Both the position numbers and the translations under genes were made by a program. A DNA stretch of 14,228 nt. Origin: Crocinitomicaceae bacterium (lineage in GTDB: Bacteria; Bacteroidota; Bacteroidia; Flavobacteriales_D; Crocinitomicaceae). The notes under the pieces are model-generated. The model was not told the DNA's origin. It saw nothing but the letters and a program-made list of their open reading frames with translations, and ran no database searches. The DNA lies in NCBI GenBank assembly GCA_015662935.1, contig DQTF01000240.1, positions 1 through 14,228 of the forward strand, in the 5' to 3' direction. Below are positions 6,015 to 13,796 of the stretch, in pieces; the stretch's first letter is position 1; every line of letters starts with the position of its first letter.

Positions 6015-7145
6015 TTACTTAAGTGTCCATCCTTTGAATCCTAAGCTTTTTGATGTTGCTTTTATGTTACTTAATTCTTCAAGAGAAATTGCTGTTCCAG
6101 CAGAAACTCGGTGCAATCCATTTTTAACATCAATGATTCTTGCATCCAAACCAGCGGCATTCAATTTTTCAACTAAGCTGGTCGCATTTGATTTTTTTCC
6201 GAAACAACCCACCACATAATTCATTGCATTCGCTGAGAATGTTTCAACATTACTTCTCGAATTGGAAACAGTTGCATTCTCCGCATCATTAATTTTAACA
6301 GGGATAAATAAGTCTTCACTGTATTTATAGGTGTAAATACCTACTTCTTCCGGAAGAGTTTCTATCACTTCTGCGATTGTTGAAGAAGACTCATCAATTA
6401 TTGAAAAGCTATTCTCTATAGATTGAGGAGAGTACTTCTGTTCTACTTGCTTATGAAAAGGGTTAAAATCATTAAAGGATATTATTCCTGATTGCAATAC
6501 ATCCGTTTTCATTGGAATCCAAATAGAATAAAATGCAATTGGGAGAATACAAGCTGCTGCTGCTAACTTCCACACTTTTATTCTTTTCTTATCTGTCGCA
6601 GGGTGTTCAATAATAACCGTTTCTTTCTCCTCTATTTCAATCGGAGCAATTTCAGTTGAGATGATTGGAACAAAAATAGGTTCTTCTTTTATCAACTCTA
6701 TTCTTTGCTCATTCAATTGAACATCTTCTTCCGTTAAGAAGTTGACTTGCCCTAAACCAAAAGACTCTAGTAGTAAATTAAAAAAGCGATCTTGCTCAAA
6801 GCATAAGTTATTTTCTGAATCGTTGTACAAAAATCCAATTTTATCCAATTCAACTCTTTCCCCAGCTTTTAATGATTGATTCCATTCTGAAACGACAGAA
6901 GATACTTGATTTGTTGCTTCATTAAATGTAGATTGGTTTTGCTTTGCCAGTTCATTAATGAGCAAACCATCGTTATTGATTAATTGCTTATTGAACAATA
7001 ATGATTTTTTGGGTGGAGCAATTTTACCAGATTCAAAGTCTATTTTTGCCGCGACACGCTGAGCGACAAACCCACCAAAGGAAGGAATAATCACGCAATT
7101 GTTTTGCAACAATAAATCTGCTATAAGTTGTTCTACTGTAATCAT
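6015..7145 (-). CDS. HU (CCDC81-type) and SPOR domain membrane protein
   Basis: The 376-residue protein has three parts. Residues about 1-130 resemble the paired HU-CCDC81 domains of Bacteroidota: NNCVIIPSFGGFVAQ near the start, IAPPKKSLLFNKQLINNDGL (42-61) and a second HU-like half with GERVELDKIGFL. A linker rich in acidic residues and Ile leads to one membrane segment at about 191-210. The remainder should be periplasmic and ends in a SPOR domain (about 308-376, from MNYVVGCFGKKSN to GFKGWTLK), a fold that binds denuded peptidoglycan at septa. The order implies a cytoplasmic HU part and a periplasmic SPOR part, perhaps tying the nucleoid or a cytoplasmic partner to the wall; this is inference. 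It lies 28 bases after kdsB and is probably cotranscribed with it. Confidence 0.85.
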   Translation of the reverse strand: MITVEQLIADLLLQNNCVIIPSFGGFVAQRVAAKIDFESGKIAPPKKSLLFNKQLINNDGLLINELAKQNQSTFNEATNQVSSVVSEWNQSLKAGERVELDKIGFLYNDSENNLCFEQDRFFNLLLESFGLGQVNFLTEEDVQLNEQRIELIKEEPIFVPIISTEIAPIEIEEKETVIIEHPATDKKRIKVWKLAAAACILPIAFYSIWIPMKTDVLQSGIISFNDFNPFHKQVEQKYSPQSIENSFSIIDESSSTIAEVIETLPEEVGIYTYKYSEDLFIPVKINDAENATVSNSRSNVETFSANAMNYVVGCFGKKSNATSLVEKLNAAGLDARIIDVKNGLHRVSAGTAISLEELSNIKATSKSLGFKGWTLK

Positions 7146-7173
7146 TGTAACAAAAATAAGGAAAAGAATTCAA

Positions 7174-7905
7174 CTATGACAGTTGAGACAGTACTTTCTG
7201 TACATCTTCTGGAACGTCAATATTAGGTGTTTCAATGGTTGTTTCTACAATTCTAATTGAATAACCATGATACATCCAGCGCAACTGTTCCAGTGACTCT
7301 ACTTGTTCCAACTCGGTTTTGTCCAAGTTCACCAATTTTAAAAGTGTTGCTTTCCTGTATGCATAAACGCCAATGTGTCTAAAAAATTGAAAGTTTTTTA
7401 TTGCTTCTTTTTTTGCGTTTTCAGAATTAGGAATAGGACTTCGAGAAAAATAAAGTGCATCTTTCTTTTTGTCTAAAACAATTTTAATTCGATTGGGGTT
7501 CATTTTGTCTTCCTGAGAAACGGAACTGATTCCTAGAGAAGCAATTTCAACATTCTCGTCCTCAAAAGCAGAAATTAGCTGGTCTAACTGACGAAAATCA
7601 ACCAAAGGTTCATCACCTTGAATGTTAATGATAACATCTGCATCGACTGTTAAAGCAATTTCTCCACATCTATCCGTACCTGTAGAATGATTTTCAGAAG
7701 TCATCATTACTTTCCCTCCAAAGCTTTCCACTTCTTTAATAATTCTAACATCATCCGTTGCAACAATTACTTCAGTAAGCAAAGGAGATTTTTGGACACC
7801 TTCATACACTCTTTGAATCATTGATTTACCTTTTAAATCTATCAATGGTTTACCCGGAAACCTGGAGGATTCGTAACGAGCAGGTATAATTCCTACAACT
7901 TTCAT
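7174..7905 (-). CDS. kdsB: 3-deoxy-manno-octulosonate cytidylyltransferase
   Basis: The 243-residue enzyme activates Kdo with CTP to CMP-Kdo, the donor for the inner core of lipopolysaccharide, in the cytoplasm. It opens MKVVGIIPARYESSRFPGKP, the family's N-terminal nucleotide-binding motif. VATDD follows at 48-52, then the STGTDR motif at 74-79 and the metal-binding INIQGDEPLV at 93-102. YFSRSPIPN and FFRHIGVYAYR lie further on, and the C-terminal region contains LEQVESLEQLRWM. Length matches the family. Its ATG overlaps the TAA of the upstream TonB receptor gene by one base (TAATG), pointing to cotranscription and translational coupling. The HU-SPOR gene follows after 28 bases. Confidence 0.97.
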   Translation of the reverse strand: MKVVGIIPARYESSRFPGKPLIDLKGKSMIQRVYEGVQKSPLLTEVIVATDDVRIIKEVESFGGKVMMTSENHSTGTDRCGEIALTVDADVIINIQGDEPLVDFRQLDQLISAFEDENVEIASLGISSVSQEDKMNPNRIKIVLDKKKDALYFSRSPIPNSENAKKEAIKNFQFFRHIGVYAYRKATLLKLVNLDKTELEQVESLEQLRWMYHGYSIRIVETTIETPNIDVPEDVQKVLSQLS

Positions 7906-10256
7906 TACAATTTTACCTGAAGTTGTAGTAAGAATGTTCTTGGCGCTCTAACATCACCAGGTCGGGTAACGTATTCTGTGTTCAGTAAATTGTTTATCAC
8001 AAAACCTATTCGATAATTCTCTTTGATTTCATAACCTAATCGAGCATCAAAAACAAGACTTCCTGTGTTATTTCTTTGTCGGTATTCTTTTAAACCTGCA
8101 AGAATAGGGTAAACAGTTCCTCCCACATTAATTCCATCCTCAAAAGCCCTGTCAATGTTCTTCATGTAGCTATTATATCTTGCTGAGAACCCTATGCTCA
8201 TTCCTTTCCATGTTGCCTCTATATCTGCTTTTGCTAGATGATTGAACCGGTATTTTAATAGAGTTGTTGTTGTTGTATCAGAAAAGGTTGTTAAATAAGC
8301 AGAGTCTCTATTCAAGCTAATCGGCTTCATATAGGTATAACCAATTAAAGATGTTAACTCAACCTCACCGATTGACCCTTGGCTATTAAACGAAAGCTCT
8401 AACCCTGTAATTCTTGCTTTCTCTGCATTCTGCGCTTGAAAACCAAACCAGTTCGCAATATACCCTACGTCATTTGGGTCAATGCTCCATGCAATAGAAT
8501 CTGGCTTGTAAGTTCCAAAAGTAAACTCCATCATGTTATTGTACTGATTGATAAAACCTGCAACATCAAAAATTCCTTTCCAATTTTTTCCAATTTTAAA
8601 TACCTGCTTCACGCCAACTTCTGCCGCCCATCCTGTTTCTGGCCTAAGGCTAGGGTTAGGAAAAATATTTAGTGCTCCAACTGAAGTGAAGGTGTATCTT
8701 TCTGCCACGGAAGGATAACGGATACCTTGTCCAAAAGATGCTCTTAAATGCGTGTATTTAAACAGTTGGTAATGTGCTCCCAATCTAAAGATAGGATAAA
8801 CAGGTAACTTGGAAACAGCATTAGTATCGTTTCCAAAATAGAAGTCAGAATCACCTCGTTGATTATCTTGGTCGTAATATTCTAAACGAACACCACCCGT
8901 TAAGTCAAGTTTATTGATTCTTTTCTCGAATTGCGTGTAGAATGCATAATTATTAGAAAAATGATCTCCAAACAAGTTTGATTTCACATCTGTTCGTATA
9001 GCTGTAAGACCAGCCGTCATAATTGTTCCTTGTAAGAATTTTCTTTGGAACTGATAGTCTCCATAAAGAACAGAAGAAGCTGTCGATTGAGAAGCGTTGG
9101 TTAAGTTTGTTCTATCCAAAAAGTAATACCTTGTTTTAATCGTGTGCAAGTTGTTGTATTTATCATACACTTTTAAATATGGGTCAATACTTATTGATGT
9201 TCCTGTGTTAACTGTTAATGTAGAAGAATCAAGGTTGTCATTTCCTCCACTTGGAGTATATGCAAACGTGTCACTTTCCCAAATAATAAAGTTTCCTGTT
9301 TTTTGCAATTGAGCATTGTAACCAACTCCCATTTTTAATTTCTTAAACCGTTCTGAACGGAAAAATAAAGACCCTGATATACGTCCTCTTTCTTCTGTTT
9401 CTCCTTTTTTAAATCCAGGAGATGTAAAACCATTCACAGATACAGTGTATCCAAATCGTTTTTTCATTTTACCGTAATATGCGTCACCTGAAAAGAACAT
9501 GGGATTGGACGACCACCATTTTAAGGTTGATCTTTTAGGGTTATCATAAATACCACCTTGAATTTTTGCTCTAAATTCTCCTTTTGTTCCAGGTTCTCTT
9601 TCTGTTAATGAAATGATACCATTTAATGCTCCACTACCATACAAAACTGAAGAGGCTCCTTTAATGATTTCAATTTGCGAAGCTTGTTCGATAGGAATTG
9701 TATTCCATTTTGTATCACCAGCATCACCTGAAATGATTGGGATACCATTCCATAGTAATAACACACGACTTCCTGCCCCATAAGAGAATCCAGAACCTCC
9801 ACGTATACTCACTTGCCCATCCATCGCAAAAACACCAGGACTTTGATCAACAGCTTGCTCTAAATCCACTATACATTTGTGTTCAAACAATTCTGGTCTT
9901 ATTATTTCCATAGAAATGGAAACATCTTCGATATCTTGATCTCTTCTACCAGCAGTAACAACTACTGTTTTTATCACTTGAACAGCTTCTACCATTTTAT
10001 GAACAAAGCTTCCTGCTTTCTCAATAACTAATGTGTCTGTAAGATATGTCTGCGCAGAAATAATTAATGTCACTGGGTAGCTAGCTGGAGAAATGTCGAA
10101 TTTTCCATCAAAATCACTTAGAATCTTCTCTCCAGAAGATGCAATAACTTTTGCTCCATAAACTGGATCCTTTGATTCTTTGTCAATGAGTTTACCTGAA
10201 ATTTGCGAAAACACAAAAAAAGGTAGTATAAATATGAGTAATAGTATGTTTTTCAT
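7905..10256 (-). CDS. TonB-dependent outer-membrane receptor
   Basis: The 783-residue protein begins with a signal peptide (MKNILLLIFILPFFVFSQ). A carboxypeptidase-regulatory-like beta-sandwich follows at about 19-90. A TonB-box-like stretch KTVVVTAGRRDQ lies at 96-107. The plug domain at about 110-220 includes VSIRGGSGFSYG, VLLLWNGIPI and IEIIKGASSVLYGSGALNG. The rest is the beta-barrel, with a receptor signature (GQGIRYPSVAERY) and a terminal strand ending in RTFLLQLQVKL. It should import a bulky nutrient such as a siderophore, cobalamin or oligomer using TonB energy; nothing in the sequence names the ligand. No SusD gene is adjacent, so it does not look like a SusCD pair. It is first in a minus-strand unit with kdsB and divergent from dprA. 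The promoter is not clear: TATTTTAG in the gap is a one-mismatch -7 candidate. Confidence 0.93.
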   Translation of the reverse strand: MKNILLLIFILPFFVFSQISGKLIDKESKDPVYGAKVIASSGEKILSDFDGKFDISPASYPVTLIISAQTYLTDTLVIEKAGSFVHKMVEAVQVIKTVVVTAGRRDQDIEDVSISMEIIRPELFEHKCIVDLEQAVDQSPGVFAMDGQVSIRGGSGFSYGAGSRVLLLWNGIPIISGDAGDTKWNTIPIEQASQIEIIKGASSVLYGSGALNGIISLTEREPGTKGEFRAKIQGGIYDNPKRSTLKWWSSNPMFFSGDAYYGKMKKRFGYTVSVNGFTSPGFKKGETEERGRISGSLFFRSERFKKLKMGVGYNAQLQKTGNFIIWESDTFAYTPSGGNDNLDSSTLTVNTGTSISIDPYLKVYDKYNNLHTIKTRYYFLDRTNLTNASQSTASSVLYGDYQFQRKFLQGTIMTAGLTAIRTDVKSNLFGDHFSNNYAFYTQFEKRINKLDLTGGVRLEYYDQDNQRGDSDFYFGNDTNAVSKLPVYPIFRLGAHYQLFKYTHLRASFGQGIRYPSVAERYTFTSVGALNIFPNPSLRPETGWAAEVGVKQVFKIGKNWKGIFDVAGFINQYNNMMEFTFGTYKPDSIAWSIDPNDVGYIANWFGFQAQNAEKARITGLELSFNSQGSIGEVELTSLIGYTYMKPISLNRDSAYLTTFSDTTTTTLLKYRFNHLAKADIEATWKGMSIGFSARYNSYMKNIDRAFEDGINVGGTVYPILAGLKEYRQRNNTGSLVFDARLGYEIKENYRIGFVINNLLNTEYVTRPGDVRAPRTFLLQLQVKL

Positions 10257-10264
10257 CTAAATTA

Positions 10265-10280
10265 TTCTTAAATTCAAGAA
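10265..10280. promoter_or_regulatory. Imperfect palindrome between divergent receptor and dprA genes
   Basis: TTCTTAAATTCAAGAA is self-complementary in seven of eight pairs, with one A/C mismatch. It sits in the 43-base divergent gap, close to the start of the TonB receptor gene. It could be an operator, but AT-rich DNA yields such symmetry by chance fairly often. Confidence 0.25.
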
Positions 10281-10299
10281 GCCTAAAATACCAATTATT

Positions 10300-11400
10300 T
10301 TGAAACATTCACATTTACATTACCAAATTGCATTGACTTTACTTGAGGGAGTCGGTCCTGTTAAAGCAAAAGAAATCATTAACAGCTACAATTCTTTAGA
10401 GGATTTTTTCACTCTAAAACCTATTCAGCTTGCTAAACAAAGTGGTTATTCCAAATCTTTTCTCTCTAAAATAAACCGTTCTACAGCATTAAAAAAATCG
10501 GAAACGATTGTTGAAAATATTGGTAAAAATAAACTTCAAACAATCTTTATAAAAGACGATAATTACCCACATCGATTAAAAAATTGCGATGATTCTCCCA
10601 TTCTTCTCTACAAAAAAGGAGGTGTTGACTTAAACCCTCCTAAAACAATTGCAATTGTTGGAACGAGAAATGCAACGCAATACGGTAAAGATATTGTTGA
10701 TCAATTAATAAAGTCTTTTGCGGGAGAAAACATTGTAATCGTGAGTGGTTTAGCCTACGGAATTGATGCTGCTGTTCACCGAGCTTGTCTAAAGTATGAT
10801 ATACCAACTTTGGGTGTGTTAGGTAATGGGTTAGATCGTGTTTATCCAGCAATGCATCGAGAGTTAGCGCAAAAAATGCTTAAGAATGGAGGTTTACTGA
10901 GTGAGTTTATACCCGGAACAATTCCTGATAGAGAAAATTTTCCAAAAAGAAATAGAATTGTTGCGGGGATAACGGATGCTACCATCGTGATAGAAAGTAA
11001 AAAAAGAGGTGGGTCTTTAATTACTGCTAATCTCGCCAATGATTATAACCGAGATGTTTTTGCTTATCCTGGTTCTGTTCATATGGAAACTTCGCAAGGT
11101 TGTAACTTGTTAATTGCACAACAGAAAGCACATTTAATTCAAAATCCAGAAGATTTTAAACGATTAATGGGTTGGAACGATCAAGAAGTCAAGCCTCCCG
11201 CACAAAGACAGTTGTTCCATGATTTATCAGAGCAACAACAAATAATTATTAAGCACATAAGTTGTACTTCTAAAATTCAAGTTGACATTCTTTCAGTAAA
11301 AGCACAGTTACCTATTTCTATTCTCAATCAAGAATTGTTTACGTTAGAAATGAATGGTTTGGTAAGGTGTTTCCCTGGAAAACTGTATGCAATTGCATAA
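10300..11400 (+). CDS. dprA: DNA-processing protein DprA
   Basis: The 366-residue protein binds incoming single-stranded DNA and loads RecA during natural transformation. An N-terminal helix-hairpin-helix-like region (about 8-65, EGVGPVKAKEII) precedes the Rossmann-like core, with IAIVGTRNATQYG (117-129), VSGLAYGID (148-156), LGVLGNGLDRVYP (171-183), ENFPKRNRIVAG (212-223) and RGGSLITANLA (236-246). A C-terminal winged-helix (DML1-like) domain covers about 305-366. The start is TTG at 10300: no in-frame ATG lies between the upstream stop at 10258 and this codon, and the sequence LHYQIALTLLEGVGPVKA matches where the family begins. The gene is divergent from the TonB receptor and ends in a hairpin. 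No clear promoter was found in the short gap. Confidence 0.95.
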   Translation: MKHSHLHYQIALTLLEGVGPVKAKEIINSYNSLEDFFTLKPIQLAKQSGYSKSFLSKINRSTALKKSETIVENIGKNKLQTIFIKDDNYPHRLKNCDDSPILLYKKGGVDLNPPKTIAIVGTRNATQYGKDIVDQLIKSFAGENIVIVSGLAYGIDAAVHRACLKYDIPTLGVLGNGLDRVYPAMHRELAQKMLKNGGLLSEFIPGTIPDRENFPKRNRIVAGITDATIVIESKKRGGSLITANLANDYNRDVFAYPGSVHMETSQGCNLLIAQQKAHLIQNPEDFKRLMGWNDQEVKPPAQRQLFHDLSEQQQIIIKHISCTSKIQVDILSVKAQLPISILNQELFTLEMNGLVRCFPGKLYAIA

Positions 11401-11430
11401 AAAAGTCCTAGTGAAAACACTAGGACTTTT
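11401..11430. terminator. Bidirectional terminator after dprA
   Basis: AAAAGTCCTAGTG (11401-11413) and CACTAGGACTTTT (11418-11430) form a perfect 13-bp stem around an AAAA loop, directly after the dprA stop. The T-run on the right serves the plus strand and the A-run on the left serves the convergent isomerase gene. Confidence 0.92.
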
Positions 11431-11450
11431 AATGTGTTTATAATAGTTGC

Positions 11451-13655
11451 TTAACGTCTGATATTCGTGTCGAAAAATCTTCTGTTATCTACCACATTTC
11501 CAAATTTAGCTAACGCTTTTTTCGCAGTACCTTCTAACTGATTCTTCATAGAAGAAAGTAATTGATCTTTTTCTGCTTGGTAGTTTGCTGCAGCTGGTGC
11601 TTTTACTGTCTTATCAATTTGAATAACGTATACACCTGACTTACCTTCTAATGGCAATGTTCTTTGTCCATCTTTTAATCCGGAGAATAAAGAACCGACA
11701 ACAGCTGGTTCATATCCTGCTCCTTGAATTTGTGGATTAGCAAATGTTACGTCTGCTTTTGCGATAGATGTTCCTGCTACTTTCTTTGTTACTTCTTCTA
11801 AAGATTTTGCTCCCAACATTTGAGATTTAATTCTCTTTGCTTTTTCTGCTTGAATAAATTCTCTTTCCATGACAGCTTTCGCTGCTTCAAAACTTGGTGT
11901 TCCTTCTTCTTTAATAGAAGACAAGATAGCAATCACGTATTTGTTTTTCTCTTTGATTGGAGAATCGATAAGGTCTCCCACTTGAGCTCCTTCAGAAAAG
12001 GCTAGCTTCAATAGTTTATCTTCTGCAAACTTCGTTTCAAAACCATAAACCTTTGGGCTATTCTCTTGAATGTTTACTGGACGAGCAAAGTATCCTTCTT
12101 TTGCAACAATCGTATCAAACATGGCAACTTTAGCATAACCATCTTCAATAGGGCTGATTTTCTCATCTAATAAATAAATGATGTTATCAACTTCACTTTC
12201 TTTGTCATCAATTGTTTCTTGACTTGCTTTTAGTGATTTTTGAACAATTGCGAGAATCGGTGCTTTTTCAACTTTCTTATCCAATACTTCCATAATATGG
12301 AACCCGAAATCTGTTTGAACATACCCAATTGTTCCGATGCTCTTTGATTTTGCAAAATCACTGAACTCAGGAACCATTTCATAATCCATGAAGTCTTCGT
12401 ACTTACCACCTGTTTCTTTTGAGCCTGGATCTTCAGAAAAGTTAATTACATATTCTCCAAAATTGTCTTTATTAATTAAAGGCATTAAAGAGTCCACTTT
12501 AGCTTGTGCTCTTTCGACTGCTGCTGTGTCAGTTTTTTGAGCAGCAATTAGAATATGTCTCACACTTAATAAATCGGAGTTAAATCCAATCACTTTCGCT
12601 AGACGAGTTCCACCATTATCATTATAAGGACCAACAATAGTTCCGATAGATGCATTTTTAAACACAGAGTCAAGAGCAACTGGGTAAGTTAAACCTCTTT
12701 GTTTTGCTTTTTCATCAGCATCTGACTTAAATGTAAACTGGTGACCGCTTGAGAAATAATTAAAATCACTGTTCTTTCTGTTTACCACAAATAAAGAATC
12801 ATTGGTTGTAGTTGCAAAGTTTTCTTTTAGTTCAGCCATCATGTTGTCGAACTCTGTAGAATCTTTTCCTGAAGGCAAAATATCTATACTGAAAAAACGC
12901 ACATCTCTCGAATTGAATTTATTAGAATACTTCGCATCATTTTTATTTTCTTCGTAGAATTCTTTTAATTTCTCATCCGTTACTTTAATATCATCATCAG
13001 AGATGGATGTGTAACGTTGTACTACGTATGAAATACTTTTTACTTCTTTTTGAGCTAAGTATTCGTTTTTTGCTTCTAAATCTGTCACGTACATTCCTTG
13101 TCTAAGAATTGCAAAATATTTTTCTTGCTTTCTTTTATCGATGTAATATTCTTTAGAATCATTCCATTGTTGTTGAACTTCTGGGTCATCAGAAGTTTCC
13201 ATTTCTTCAATTCGTGATTGTAATAGTTTTTCGTTAAACATTCCTGTTTTTTCATCAGTAAACCCTTGAATAAATTCTGGAAGAACTTCAAATCCTTCTT
13301 TTCCATATAAGAAAGCATCAAATTCCGCTGGAGAAACATCAATTCCAAGTGCAGCAAATTCATCGTCTAACAAAAGTTTATCTGTAAAAGCTCTCCATAC
13401 CTGGTCTCTATCAACAGGAGTAGAAGGTTGCTGTTGCTGTGCTGCACTTCTATCTGCATTTACTTGAGCTCTGTCTACATTCTTGTTGAACTCATTCATG
13501 TCCACTTTTTCCCCTTTTATGGTTCCAAAACCATAAACAGACTCATTATTGCCTGTCATTTTACTATAATCAGTAAATATGAATGCTACTAAAGCTAAGC
13601 CTATTAAAATAAGCATCATCCATGAATTATCTCTAATTTTTCCTATTATCGCCAT
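11451..13655 (-). CDS. PpiD-like parvulin peptidyl-prolyl isomerase
   Basis: The 734-residue protein has a short cytoplasmic N-terminus, one membrane segment (about 12-28, SWMMLILIGLALVAFIF) and a large periplasmic part. A SurA/PpiD-type chaperone region covers about 40-240. One clear parvulin domain lies at about 363-461, with SVRHILIA (H367), SEDPGSKETGG (407-417), MVPEFSDFA (427-435) and TDFGFHIMEV (448-457), so key catalytic-fold residues are present. The C-terminal 270 residues are chaperone-like, ending NRRFFDTNIRR. The topology is that of E. coli PpiD (about 620 residues), which helps proteins leaving the Sec translocon to fold; this one is longer. A short Gln run sits at 73-76. It is monocistronic, with a good promoter upstream and a shared terminator with dprA. 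Confidence 0.92.
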   Translation of the reverse strand: MAIIGKIRDNSWMMLILIGLALVAFIFTDYSKMTGNNESVYGFGTIKGEKVDMNEFNKNVDRAQVNADRSAAQQQQPSTPVDRDQVWRAFTDKLLLDDEFAALGIDVSPAEFDAFLYGKEGFEVLPEFIQGFTDEKTGMFNEKLLQSRIEEMETSDDPEVQQQWNDSKEYYIDKRKQEKYFAILRQGMYVTDLEAKNEYLAQKEVKSISYVVQRYTSISDDDIKVTDEKLKEFYEENKNDAKYSNKFNSRDVRFFSIDILPSGKDSTEFDNMMAELKENFATTTNDSLFVVNRKNSDFNYFSSGHQFTFKSDADEKAKQRGLTYPVALDSVFKNASIGTIVGPYNDNGGTRLAKVIGFNSDLLSVRHILIAAQKTDTAAVERAQAKVDSLMPLINKDNFGEYVINFSEDPGSKETGGKYEDFMDYEMVPEFSDFAKSKSIGTIGYVQTDFGFHIMEVLDKKVEKAPILAIVQKSLKASQETIDDKESEVDNIIYLLDEKISPIEDGYAKVAMFDTIVAKEGYFARPVNIQENSPKVYGFETKFAEDKLLKLAFSEGAQVGDLIDSPIKEKNKYVIAILSSIKEEGTPSFEAAKAVMEREFIQAEKAKRIKSQMLGAKSLEEVTKKVAGTSIAKADVTFANPQIQGAGYEPAVVGSLFSGLKDGQRTLPLEGKSGVYVIQIDKTVKAPAAANYQAEKDQLLSSMKNQLEGTAKKALAKFGNVVDNRRFFDTNIRR

Positions 13656-13687
13656 TGTGTTTGTTTTCTATCATCTAAATAAGTTTG

Positions 13688-13718
13688 CGAATATAGTTAG
13701 ATCAAACGACTAATTCAA
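13688..13718 (-). promoter_or_regulatory. Promoter of the PpiD-like gene
   Basis: Read on the minus strand, TTG (13716-13718) is followed after 20 bases by TATATTCG (13688-13695), one mismatch from TAnnTTTG, followed by C. Transcription would start near 13682, giving a leader of about 27 bases to the ATG at 13655. Confidence 0.6.
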
Positions 13719-13750
13719 CTAAAAAAGGGAGAAGATTACCCTCAAAATAA

Positions 13751-13787
13751 AAAAAGACCTCAATGAAATTTTCATTGAGGTCTTTTT
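13751..13787. terminator. Terminator after the HGD-repeat gene
   Basis: The left arm runs from 13751 (AAAAAGACCTCAATGAA) and pairs with the right arm ending at 13787 (TTCATTGAGGTCTTTTT), about 17 bp around a loop of ATT (13768-13770). It lies just below the stop of the repeat-protein gene on the minus strand, with an A-run that becomes the U-tract, and is symmetrical enough to work in both directions. Confidence 0.9.
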
Positions 13788-13796
13788 CTGGTCTAA

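Noticed and set aside
5929..6219. Plus-strand frame across the C1 peptidase/HU-SPOR junction
   Set aside because: It is antisense to two well-supported genes, and the product resembles no family.
7151..7158. TATTTTTG on the minus strand, a full -7 match just before the HU-SPOR gene
   Set aside because: It is only five bases from the start codon, so the transcript would begin at or inside the ATG, and no -33 is present; cotranscription with kdsB is simpler.
8436..8672. Plus-strand frame opposite the TonB receptor
   Set aside because: It lies entirely antisense to the receptor barrel, with no family resemblance or start signal.
13085..13363. Alternative minus-strand frame inside the PpiD-like gene
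   Set aside because: It overlaps the strong isomerase frame on the same strand; the Lys/Leu/Asn-rich product is a frame artefact.
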